From the NCBI GenBank assembly GCA_034770075.1, contig JAVJAP010000103.1:868001-932000 (forward strand): a DNA stretch of 64,000 bases, written 5' to 3'. This DNA comes from Aralia elata (Eukaryota; Streptophyta; Magnoliopsida; Apiales; Araliaceae). Positions 23,805 through 33,937 of the stretch are shown here, piece after piece. Position 1 is the first letter of the stretch; the number at the start of each line of letters is the position of its first letter. The notes below the pieces were generated by a model. That model was given only the letters and a program-made list of their open reading frames with translations, had not been told where the DNA came from and searched no databases. The position numbers were made by a program, and so were the translations under genes.

Positions 23805-24149
23805 GTATAGTTTAGTTTATTTCAGTGGGAAACAAAGTCCTAATTGACTTTTATAGTTAAATATTGATTTATTTATTACATTCTATAATTCCCACAGAAA
23901 TTTCAGTCGAAAATTCCGTCAAAAATAATTCTTACTACAAAATACAAATAGAAAGAAAATTGAAGCAATTATCATATTTTATTTATTAACAGAAACTGTA
24001 ATTATCATATCCCATAAACATATCAAAATATACTATTGCAACTACATTATTCCCAATTTCAGCAACATATCAAAATAATCACAATTTCAGCAAGATATAT
24101 ATCAAAAACAATTTGCACAGATCAACAATTAAGGGCAGAGATGAAGTTC

Positions 24150-24241
24150 CAATTTCAGATTCCAAAAACATTGTCCCTAAATACAATTTCAGATTCCAAA
24201 AATAGCAACTTTTCAATAATCCCAATTTCAGATTCCAAAAA
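24150..24241. repeat. Short direct repeats CAATTTCAGATTCCAAAAA
   Basis: Three copies at 24150, 24184 and 24223; the shorter core CAATTTCAG also occurs at about 24053 and 24079. They lie in CACTA-1 upstream DNA just left of the Tek2 junction. Confidence 0.7.
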
Positions 24242-24303
24242 TAGAAACTAAATAATTCAATCCTAAATTCAGTGTCCCTAAATACAAACTAACGCTGTCA
24301 AAT

Positions 24304-24783
24304 CCGGGGCACCTGGCTCCTCAGTGTCCGAATAGGCAGAAGGGAGGGTATTTTTCGTGTGGAGTCCGAGACCATCAAATCAAAGACTGTCCGAGAAGAA
24401 AGAGCGATGCAGCCAGTGGCATCCGCAACAATAATAGCAACAACAACAACAACAACAACAGGCTGAGCATTGGAGGGCCAGCTAGTCAAGCTAACAGACC
24501 AACGGCACGCACGTTCAACATGACCGTCAAGGATGCGGTAGAGTCTAAGGACGTAGTGTCGGATATCATCCCAATCAATGATATAGATGCATATGTGTTA
24601 TTTGATTCGGGTGCTACCCGCTCTTTTGTTTCTGAAGAATTTGCTAGAAGGTTAGACTTACCTCATGAAAGGTTAGACCACCCTATGAACATAGAAGTAG
24701 CAAACAAAGAGATTATCCCCGTAGAATACATGCATCGGAATTGTTGCGTCAGATTGCGGGATTTGAGCTCGGCGTGGACTTGA
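24304..24783 (+). pseudogene. Tek2-2A gag 3' end and protease
   Basis: Starts mid-gag at GHLAPQCPNRQ-equivalent sequence, with a third knuckle whose first cysteine is tyrosine (YFSCGVRDHQIKDC). An asparagine run (24430-24465) follows, then protease YVLFDSGATRSFVSEEFARR (active-site DSG near 24606). The frame leaves the family reading at about 24745 by the loss of one base, exactly where 2B does, and stops at 24783. Confidence 0.8.
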
Positions 24784-27700
24784 TACCAATTTGTTTAGGG
24801 GAGTTTGACGTAATCCTTGGGATGGATTGGTTATCAAGTCACAGAGCAGTCATCAACTGTAAGAAGAAATGTGTGCACCTACAGACTCCAAATAAGTCGA
24901 AGGTGGTATTCTGTGGTAGTAAATCGCCAAGACAATCTTGTTGTTTAACGATGATGCAAGCAAGAAAGTTGCTTAGAAAGGGTTGCACAGGGTATTTGGC
25001 TCACGTGGTTGATACTCAACGAGTCAGGGATGAACTGAGTCAGATACCTGTCGTAAGGGAATTCGCTGATGTCTTTCCAGATGAAATTCCCAGATTGCCG
25101 CCAGATAGGGTGATTGACTTAGTACCAGGGACGGCACCGATATCCAAGGCGCCATACCGAATGGCCCCGGTAGAGATGAAAGAACTAATGGTTCAACTGC
25201 AGGAACTGTTAGATAAAGGTTATATCAGACCGAGCGTGTCCCCGTGGGGAGCGCCGGTTCTATTCGTAAAGCAGAAGGATGGTTCGATGAGGCTTTGTAT
25301 CGACTATCGAGAGTTGAACAAAGTTACGATTAAGAATAGGTATCCGCTGCCTAGGATTGACGACCTATTTGATCAACTCAAGGGAGCGAAATACTTTTCA
25401 AAGATCGACCTAAGGACGGGTTACCATCAACTAAAGGTGAGGCATGAAGACATTCTGAAGACTGCATTCAGAACTCGTTATGGGTATTTCGAGTTTCTGG
25501 TAATGTCATTTGGGTTAACGAATGCACCAGCAGCATTCATGGATATGATGAACAGAGTGTTCAAGCAGTACTTGGACAAGTTCGTAGTCGTATTCATCGA
25601 TGATATCTTGGTGTATTCGGAGTCAGAGGAGGAGCATGTTGAACATTTGAGAATTGTGTTGGAGACTCTTAGAAGAGAGAAGTTGTACGCAAAGTTTTCT
25701 AATTGTGAATTTTGGTTACGGAGGGTGCACTTTTTAGGTCATGTCATTGACAAAGACGGTGTTTCGGTGGATCCAGCAAAAGTGGAAGCGGTTATCAATT
25801 GGGAACGGCCAAAGACGCCAACGGAGATTAGGAGTTTCGTAGGGTTAGCGGGATACTATCAGAGATTCATCCAGGATTTTTCAAAGATAGCCTCGCCATT
25901 GACCAATCTTACCAGGAAAGCAGTTAAGTTCGTTTGGATGGAGAAATGCGAAGAGAGTTTTATGGAGCTAAAGAAGAGGCTTAGCCAAGCACCGGTGTTG
26001 GCTTTACCGGACAGCACTGGAGGCTTTGTAATGTATAGCGATGCGTCACACAAAGGTCTTGGTTGTGTGTTGATGCAACACGGCAAGGTCATTGCGTACG
26101 CATCACGTCAGCTGAATGATTATCAGAAGGGTTACCCGACTTATGACCTGGAGCTGGCCGCTGTAGTTTTTGCCTTAAAGATTTGGAGGCACTACCTATA
26201 CGGAGAGAAGTGCGAGATATATACGGATCACAAAAGTCTAAAATATATCTTCACTCAGAAAGAGCTAAACATGAGGCAGCGCCGATGGTTAGAATTGATC
26301 AAGGATTATGACTGTGAGATTCTGTACCATCCGGGCAAAGCAAATGTTGTGGCCGATGCCTTAAGTAGACAAGGCAGAGAGAAGTTGTTGAAGTTAACCA
26401 CTCAGGAAGAGTTGGTAAGGGATTTTGAACGACTCGAGTTACAGATCAAGTATCTGAGGGAGTCAAATAAGCAATTATGTGCATTAACGGCGAGTCCGAC
26501 CTTATTAGATAAAGTCAAGGAGGCTCAGGAGAAGGATGAAGAGTGTGGTGGTATAAGGAAGCAATTATCCGAAGGGAAAGAGCTCAAGTATAAGATCGGT
26601 AGTGCAGGGCTGCTAAGATTTGAAGGGAGGATCTGGGTACCATTAAATCTAGAGTTAAGAGAAGAGATTCTCCAAGAAGCTCACAGTACAAGGTACTCAG
26701 TACATCTTGGTAGTACGAAGATGTATCAGGATTTGCGGCCATACTTTTGGTGGCCGAATATGAAGAGGGAAGTAGCAAAGTGTGTCAGCAAATGTCTGAC
26801 GTGCCAACAAGTTAAAGCAGAACACCAGTAACCGAGTGGACTGCTACAACCACTAGAGATTCCGGAGTGGAAGTGGGAGCACATCACCATGGACTTTGTG
26901 GTGGGCTTGCCACTGACACCAAAGGGTCTAGACGCAATTTGGGTAATTGTAGATCGTCTGACCAAGTCTGCTCATTTTCTACCGATCAAGATCAGGTACA
27001 ATCTAGAGCAGTTAGCAAAGCTGTATGTGAAAGAAATTTTATCACGACATGGAGTACCGGTGTCTATTATGTCCGACAGAGATCCGCGCTTCACGTCGAA
27101 TTTTTGGAGGAGTCTACAGGAGAGATTAGGAACGCAGTTGAGGTTGAGTACAAGGTATCATCCTCAAACTGATGGCCAGAGCGAGCGAATGATTCAGACT
27201 TTGGAGGATATGCTCCGAGCTGTTGTGATGGACTTAAAGGGCAGTTGGGATGACCACTTGCCACTAGTAGAGTTCGCTTACAACAATAGTTATCACGCTA
27301 GTATCGATATGCCACCGTATGAAGCATTATATGGTAGGAGGTGTCGAACATCGTTATGCTGGGACGAGGTTGGAGAACGAAGACTGCTAGGACCTGAGAT
27401 GGTGCAGCAGACAGCAGATACGGTGAAGCTAATCAAGAACCACCTGGTAGCAGCACAAGACCGTCAGAAGAAGTACGCTGACTTACATCGTAAGGAGCAG
27501 GACTTCGAAGTGGGAAGTTTTGTATTCTTGAAGGTATCTCCCTGGAAAGGGAAGATTCGTTTTGGTAAGAAGGGCAAGTTAAGACCTAGGTTCATAAGAC
27601 CATTCGAGATTTTGAGGCGAGTCGGTGAAGTGGCGTACGAGGTAGCGTTACCTCCTGAACTTGAGCACATTCACAACGTGTTTCACGTGTCAGTGTTACG

Positions 27701-27959
27701 ACCATACAAACAAGACTACAAGCACGTTATATCCTATGAACCAATTCGAGTCGAGAAAGACTTATCGTGTGAGGAAATTCCTGTCCAAATACTCGATAAG
27801 AAAGAGCAGAAACTAAGGAATAAGATCATTCATTCCGTTAAATTTCTCTAGAGAAATCACGCAGTTGAGGAAGCTACATGGGAAATTGAGGAAAGGATAA
27901 GAGCGAATTATCCACAGTTATTTGAGAAACCTTATGTTACAATTCCGAGGACGGAATTT
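24741..27959 (+). pseudogene. Tek2-2A pol: RT, RNase H, integrase, chromodomain tail
   Basis: The best-preserved pol in the window: one frame from 24741 to about 27959, broken by only two stops. They are a TAA at 26829-26831, after KAEHQ in the integrase N-terminus, and a TAG at 27849-27851 in the chromodomain (tryptophan codon in relatives). RT: FFIDDIL-type motif at 25594-25610. RNase H: YSDASHKGLG (26034), YTDHKSLKYIF and ADALSR. Integrase: zinc-binding HLGSTKMYQDL...CLTCQQV (26703-26810), core MDFVVGLP (26889), SDRDPRF (27073) and QSER (27180) with exactly 35 residues between the second aspartate and the glutamate. Four codons are missing near 25108 relative to 2B. Confidence 0.9.
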
Positions 27960-27963
27960 TTAT

Positions 27964-27976
27964 AAGGGGGGGAGGA
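27964..27976 (+). promoter_or_regulatory. Tek2-2A polypurine tract
   Basis: AAGGGGGGGAGGA directly before the central LTR. Confidence 0.85.
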
Positions 27977-28723
27977 TGTAATGACTGTGAATTTTTAAAA
28001 TCCCTTATTAATTAAATATAAATTTAATTTTAATGAGTTAGTTTCATATGATTATTTAAAATCTTGTGTATTTAGTTGGTTATGTGATTATATGATTTCG
28101 CGTAACTGTTAGGATTAATTAAGGGGAGTCATTAATGGTTTAATTAAATTAGTGAACTAACTCTACGATCTTTAATGTTAAAAGAATTGATAAAGTGCCG
28201 ATTAATTAAATATTCAATTTAATTGAATATAGTGTGGGAATAGATATTTAATTAATTTAAAGGGAGTCTCAGCAATAGAATTATTAAATTGATGGACTAC
28301 CCTAGGATATTTAATATATAGAAATTTATGGATAATTAGGTATTAAATATTCAATTATTTTGAATATAGTAAATTAATTAATATTACCTATTAATTAATA
28401 AGATAATACAATTAATAATATTTAATAGTTCTGTTAGTAAATAAATAATAAGTGACTAGTTAAATTTATTTAAGTAACTAGTAGCAAAATAATGGGACAA
28501 GAATTATGGAACATATCCCATTTCATTTCTAACAGTGGTCGAAAAATTAGGAAGAAAAGAATTTAAAATAAATAAGTTGGGATGAACAGTATTAGCCGCG
28601 TATGGATTGTGCACTGGATATCTTGCCGAATTTCTGAGACTTCAGCGGCGTTGCCATCATCATCTTCTTGTTTCCGAAGGTTAACAAATTTGGGCAAAAG
28701 CTTGACACAGTTAATGAATTGGT

Positions 28724-28731
28724 TATAAATA
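28724..28731 (+). promoter_or_regulatory. Tek2 central LTR TATA box
   Basis: GGTTATAAATAGAGC; the position, about 750 bases into the LTR, matches those in Tek1, sLTR3 and Tek7. Transcription probably begins near 28755-28760. Confidence 0.65.
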
Positions 28732-28900
28732 GAGCTTCCGACTTCTCCTTCAATTGCACTGACGTTGTAAAATTCACTAAGAGAGAGAGAGAAATTGAGA
28801 GTTGAGGAAGGAAGGAAAATCAGGAGGAGGGACTGAGCTTGCAAATGGTCTCTCACTTCATTATATATTGCGGAAGGAAGAGAAGAACGGCGAGTAGGAG

Positions 28901-28906
28901 GTAAGC
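28901..28906 (+). promoter_or_regulatory. Splice donor candidate in Tek2 LTR
   Basis: TAGGAG|GTAAGC, 177 bases after the TATA box. It is kept in the right LTR at 46687. It pairs in the proposed leader intron with the acceptors at 31249 or 32551. Confidence 0.45.
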
Positions 28907-31018
28907 CTTTTCTCTGTATCAGTAGCCATGGAATTTTGTTTATGATTAATTCCTCAAATTGGTGTATAAAACTTCTAATTAATAATAATATGTGGTTAAT
29001 ATGGAGTAAAAATGGTGGGTAGAATGTTTTTAATGGGTTGAAATTGAAGAAAATTACTGAAACGGATCGGAGAAGACGACCACTGGTTCGCCACGCCGCA
29101 GCGCCAGCAGATGGCGCCGCAGCGATGCGATAAGTGGTCTTGGCGCCGCAGCGTCGCGCCGCAGCGCCGCGCCTAAGGGCCTTGACGTCGCAGCGCCAAG
29201 CTTATTACTTAAACCCACGCCGCAGCGCCAAGCCCGTGTGCTAAGCTGGAATGGCACGGACCTCACGTCTCAGCATCGGCCTTGCCTTAATGGTCTCTCG
29301 CTGTAGCGCCAAGGCCGTGTTCTTTGTCGGGTCGGTCCAGATCGGGGCGGTTCGGGTCGGGTCGTGTAATTTTAAAATTAACCATTAGTAAATTATTATT
29401 TAATTAATATTAAGTAATAATAAATGTAGTGAGATTAATTATTTATTATTCTGATTAATAATAAATAATAAGTGTGAATAACTAATTAAACGTTGTTTAA
29501 TTAATGTTAAATTAGGATAATTAGTTGATTTTTACTTGATTACTAATAGGTAACCATTTGACAACCAAAATAGTGTTGTCTTAAGGCGAAAATTGATTAA
29601 CCTGGTTACAACTTACGTTTGGTTTCCAGGGGGCGCTGCCCTCTTAGACCCCCGCCAGCTCACTGGCGAGCTGGGCAGCCGCTCGCTCACCGGGGAGCGA
29701 GACCCCCGACTGGGTAGTCGTAGTGGCAATCAATGTGCTTTAATAATGCTACGTCAGTTTTAAATCTAGTCTATAAGTGACTAATTGTTATGCGAATATG
29801 TACTTAATTGTGTAGGATTTTAAGGAGCATGTGTTAGTATATTGTAGCAGACGCACTAGGCAAGTTTCCTTTAACCCTACTCAATTTACATTCGAGCATG
29901 ATGTGGTGTATTGTGCAAGTTCCCTTGACTTCTATTAACTTGTGCAAATATATTATTGTTGTGCAAGTATTATTGAGGACAAGTTCCCTTTTACCGAAAC
30001 TTCACTTTGTGCAAGTTCATAACCTTAAACTTCTTACGTTGTTGCAAGTTTCCTGAAACCATTCTTGTATTATTTATGGCAAGTTAATATTTAAGCTTGA
30101 ATCTTTAATTCCTCAAGCATGCTCTAAGTGGATTAATTACTTAACAATTATTCCACATCGTTGTTATTGGCACTCGCACATCGTGCAATTATTTTCGCAC
30201 AGACATTGACTTGTATTTTATTTAAAGTTCTATTATGGATGAACTGCTATAGTTAAGTCTTAGCCATTATTCGGCTAGACATTTACAGTATAGATTTTAA
30301 AAGCTATCCAAACTATTTGATGGTGCGGAATCTTGGACTATATGAACACCCCTAAAAATATAGGGGAGTACCCCACGTATCGGAATATAAGATACGAAGA
30401 ACAGAAATTAAATGTTATGTATACACATCGGGTGCTAGAGGCTGATCCCCTCGAGTACTTATTTCTGAGCCAGTAACCAAAGGGTCAACTAGCTATTAAC
30501 TCCCTTGGACGTTTATTGTTCAAAGTCTACTTGACTAGAATTCGTTTCTAAAAGCAATTATTATTCTTGCTTCCGATATTCATATTGTTGAATTCCTCTA
30601 TTTACATTTCGTTCATCATGATATATATCATTTCTTGCTGTTATTTAAACTTGCTGAGTAAACTAGTTGCTCACTCTTGTTATATCATGAACCTTATTGC
30701 AGTTAAGCCCGAGACCTCATGAAAAGACAAGGGCAAGGAAAAGATGAAGTATTAGTCTTTTAATGTCTGTATTTTGATCGAGGCATAGTTAAGAAACTTC
30801 TATTGTCATTTAAACCCTAAAGTACTGTATTAGGGTATATTTATATTTTTGTATTAAGGTTATCGAATCTTGGGACTAGTAACACCTTTTAAATGAAAAA
30901 CATATGTTTATTACATTCCGCACTTAGTTATTGTATGTTGTTTGGAGGTGGATGTTTGTATTGGATCGTGATGACCAAATCCGGGTGTTTGAGACCCGAA
31001 TTTGGGGGCGTCACAGGT

Positions 31019-31030
31019 TGGTATCAGTGC
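31019..31030 (+). promoter_or_regulatory. Tek2-2B primer binding site (initiator Met tRNA)
   Basis: TGGTATCAGTGC, three bases after the LTR end; one mismatch to TGGTATCAGAGC. Confidence 0.85.
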
Positions 31031-31221
31031 TGTAGGTTATAAACATTAGGATTGCGAAAACTAGGTTATAACCTTAGTATTAAACTCGTATAAAGTGTAT
31101 TAGGAGATAAATCAGGGAGATTTATCATATTTGGTATTTTGATGAATTGGGGAATTCATCGAGTCGAGTAGTACCCAATGAAATATAACATCATTCCTTC
31201 AATGAATATATTTTATTGTTG

Positions 31222-31249
31222 TACTAATGTTAGTTTTGTGTGTTTATAG
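31222..31249 (+). promoter_or_regulatory. Branchpoint and splice acceptor candidate before the pre-gag ORF
   Basis: TACTAAT at 31222-31228, then a T/G-rich tract ending TTTATAG at 31249. The ATG of the pre-gag ORF follows after one base. Confidence 0.5.
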
Positions 31250-31250
31250 G

Positions 31251-32147
31251 ATGGCTGTCGTAGGAGAGACCAGTGGAGTCCGGGAAAAGGAGGAGGTATT
31301 CACTGATATACCTGTTGTTACGGAGCAGTTAGTGGGCTATGCACCTATTGTCCCAGGAGTACTATTGAATGGGCCCGGTCCAGAGGAGGACTACTTGGAG
31401 GATCTGGTAGAGCCTGTCATAGATGGAGTGTTGAGATCTGGCAGTCAAGACAGGGATGATGAGTCCGAGGAGGACCCAGCTGATATAGAGATGGGTGGAG
31501 CTGCTATAAAAGTACCCGAGGAGGGATCTCCGGTGTTGCACACCTTTCAGGATGACTTGCTCGGGGATTATGTCGATCGCATAATAGAGCACGACCAGAT
31601 TATCGAGCAGCAGAATGCTTATATTGCACACTTAGAGGAGGAGAATTCTGTCCATCAGGAGATGAAAGATCAGTACAAGGCAAAGGCGTACTAGCTACAG
31701 TTCCAGATAGCTGAGCTAAAAGCTCAGATTCAGCAGTTAGAGAGTGCTACACCCCAGTTAGGTCCCACAGTGCAACTGTTGGTGTTGCAAAATAGTCAGT
31801 TGAGGCAGACATTAGAGCAGGCAGATGTCAGGGAGGTGGAGCTGCAGACAGTTCTACAGGTTGTTAGGGCTGAGAGAGACTTGGAGCAGGCAGACAGGAT
31901 TAGGATGCAGGAGTTTTGGATTCGCGCAGCCACTAGGGTGGATGTGCTTGAGGGAGAGATTCGAGATGGATCCACCAGGATTAATACCTTGGAGTATGCC
32001 TTATATTTGACAGTGGCCAGACTGCAGGATCGAGTTAGGAGATACCCTCGGGAGGAGGGCAGTAGTCGGCGCATGATCAGACGCCGAGTGGTTGATCGGT
32101 TGGCTCAACAGGCACTTCGTCGGGCAGTCCGCCGTAGCAGACATTGA
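31251..32147 (+). pseudogene. Tek2-2B pre-gag ORF (acidic, coiled coil, arginine-rich tail)
   Basis: A 298-codon frame between the primer site and gag, open except for one TAG at 31692-31694. N-terminus MAVVGETSGVREKEE; acidic region with EEDYLEDLVE and DRDDESEEDPADIEMGG (residues about 45-85). Two heptad-rich stretches follow: HDQIIEQQNAYIAHLEEEN (about 118-136) and LQNSQLRQTLEQADVREVEL onward to RLQDRVRRYPR. The last 28 residues are strongly basic (RRMIRRRVVDRLAQ, RRAVRRSRH). It matches no family I recognise. The same layout is decayed in Tek1. Coiled coil plus basic tail suggests a self-associating nucleic-acid binding protein, an inference only. The single stop makes this copy a likely pseudogene. 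Confidence 0.72.
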
Positions 32148-32191
32148 CCTGTTGGTCTAGTACCTTTGTATTTACTAGGTTGTGGTAGTGA

Positions 32192-32335
32192 GTCCCACTT
32201 TTGTTTAATAGGGACAGACTTATGATGAAAATTCTGATGCTTTGTTGTATGCTTAGAATGATAGTTAACCCCAACTTTTGTTCTGATAGAGGGGGTAGGT
32301 AGTAGTGAATCCTCACCTTTTGTTTAATAGAGGAT
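32192..32335 (+). ncRNA. Tek2-2B leader: three consecutive stem-loops
   Basis: Stems GTCCC/GGGAC (32192-32196, 32211-32215), ACCCC/GGGGT (32268-32272, 32292-32296) and ATCCTC/GAGGAT (32309-32314, 32330-32335). Loops share CTTTTGTT. Compared with Tek1, both arms of the third stem change together. The remaining leader, 32336-32530, has no gene. Confidence 0.6.
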
Positions 32336-32531
32336 AGTTAGCATTAAGCAGTTTATGCTATTGAGCATCTATAGTAGTATGCCAAATGTTGGTTCAGTCT
32401 ATATTAAAACATTGGTATATGAATATAAATGCAGTTCTTTCCTTTTAAATCGAATGTGTTTGATAGATGCTTTTGCTATTAAATGTTGACTTAAGCATAG
32501 TGCAAAAAGCGTAATATAATAAGCAGAAGCC

Positions 32532-32551
32532 TAAGATTTGTTCTTTAGCAG
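32532..32551 (+). promoter_or_regulatory. Splice acceptor candidate before Tek2-2B gag
   Basis: GATTTGTTCTTTAGCAG ends at 32551, six bases before the gag ATG at 32558. Confidence 0.5.
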
Positions 32552-32557
32552 ATCATA

Positions 32558-33937
32558 ATGCCACCAAGAGGTAGACCCCGCAACCAACGTGTCGCCGAGT
32601 CAGAAAGTGGGGTTGGGGATCAACCTAACCCAATGAGAGTATTCGCTGAACTGCTAGTCGAGGCTATGCAGGGTAGACCCCCACCAGCAGTGGTACCACC
32701 AGCACCCCAGCCAGTGCATCAATTGGCCAACTTTAAGGATTTCAAACTAGTTGGACCACCTGAGTTCAAGGGAACTCTCGACCCCATAGAAGCACAAACT
32801 TGGATCGAGGAGATAGAGAAAGTCTTCGAGGTCGCACGAGTGGCCGAGGAGCAGAAAACTGGATTCGACACCTTCCTGATGAATGGCGAAGCTAATTATT
32901 GGTGGAAAGCCAATAAGGGGCGAGCAAGCGATGGAGTCATTCCATGGGACAAATTCAAGGAGCTATTCTTCGAGAATTACTTCTCGGAGAATACGCAACA
33001 GGATATGGAGGTCAAGTTTCTAGAACTGAAACAAGGTGGTATGACGGTCGCAGAGTACGCGGCAAAATTTAACGAGTTAGTCCGATTCGCTCCACATCAG
33101 GTGGACACGGAGGCCAGGAAGGAAAGAAGGTTCGAGTTAGGATTAAAGTTGTGGGTGCAGAAAACCGTCGCTATGTTAAAGATTAAGAGTTTCTCTGAAT
33201 TGTTAGAAAGGGCTATCATTGCGGAGGGAGGCAATGAAGCCATAACACGTTTTAAACAAGAAAAGAAGGTCGGTCAGGAAGGGCCGAGAGGGGGAAGCAG
33301 CCGAGGCAGCAACCCCAATAAGCGTAAATGGATGGAGAACCAATCCTCCGGAGGTAACAAGTCCGGGGGAGAAGCCAAGTCGAGTGGGAAGTGCAGCAGC
33401 TGTGGAAAGAACTACTTAGGGGAATGTGTGAGACAGAAAAGTGTTTGTTATCGCTACGGACAACCGGGGCACCTGGCTCCTCAGTGTCCGAATAGGCAGA
33501 AGGGAGGGTGTTTTTCGTGTGGAGCCCCAGACCATCAAATCAAAGACTGTCCGAGAAAAAAGAGCGATGCAGCCAATGGCAACCGCAACAATAACAGCAA
33601 CAACAACAACAACAGGCTGAGCATTGGAGGGCCAGCCAGTCAAGCTAACAGAACAACGGCATGCACATTCAACATGATCGTCAAGGATGCGGTAGAGTCT
33701 AAGGACGTAGTGTCGGATATCATCCCAATCAATGATATAGATGCATATGTGTTATTTGATTCGGGTGCTACCCGCTCTTTTGTTTCTAAAGAATTTGCTA
33801 GAAGGTTAGACTTACCTCGTGAAAGGTTAGACCACCCTATGAACATAGAAGTAGCAAACAAAGAGATTATCCCCGTAGAATACATGCATAGGAATTGTTG
33901 CGTCAGATTGCGGGATTTGAGCTCGGCGTGGACTTGA
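32558..33937 (+). CDS. Tek2-2B gag-protease
   Basis: Open for 459 codons. Start MPPRGRPRNQR, shared with Tek1. Gag domain about residues 60-240 (EFKGTLDPIEAQTWIEE, then WDKFKELFFENYF). A glycine/serine/asparagine linker leads to three knuckles: CSSCGKNYLGEC from residue 279, a damaged second (CYRYGQPGHLAPQC, tyrosine for cysteine) near 297, and CFSCGAPDHQIKDC from residue 318. The protease active site YVLFDSGATRSF lies near residue 401. The frame shifts at about 33900, before GEFDVILGMDWL, and continues in the next ORF. The shared shift in 2A means it was inherited, or is a used shift. Confidence 0.85.
   Translation: MPPRGRPRNQRVAESESGVGDQPNPMRVFAELLVEAMQGRPPPAVVPPAPQPVHQLANFKDFKLVGPPEFKGTLDPIEAQTWIEEIEKVFEVARVAEEQKTGFDTFLMNGEANYWWKANKGRASDGVIPWDKFKELFFENYFSENTQQDMEVKFLELKQGGMTVAEYAAKFNELVRFAPHQVDTEARKERRFELGLKLWVQKTVAMLKIKSFSELLERAIIAEGGNEAITRFKQEKKVGQEGPRGGSSRGSNPNKRKWMENQSSGGNKSGGEAKSSGKCSSCGKNYLGECVRQKSVCYRYGQPGHLAPQCPNRQKGGCFSCGAPDHQIKDCPRKKSDAANGNRNNNSNNNNNRLSIGGPASQANRTTACTFNMIVKDAVESKDVVSDIIPINDIDAYVLFDSGATRSFVSKEFARRLDLPRERLDHPMNIEVANKEIIPVEYMHRNCCVRLRDLSSAWT

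Larger units (their letters stand above)
27977..31015 (+). repeat. Tek2 central LTR (3039 bases)
   Basis: Starts TGTAATGACTG, ends GGGGGCGTCACA. TATAAATA is at 28724-28731 and a strong donor TAGGAG|GTAAGC at 28901. GC-rich islands lie at 29085-29350 (repeated CGCCGCAGCGCC) and 29630-29720. At least six GCAAGTT words lie between 29860 and 30085. A stem-loop TGAGTAA/TTGCTCA is at 30666-30684. It serves as 3' LTR of 2A and 5' LTR of 2B. No gene. Confidence 0.92.
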
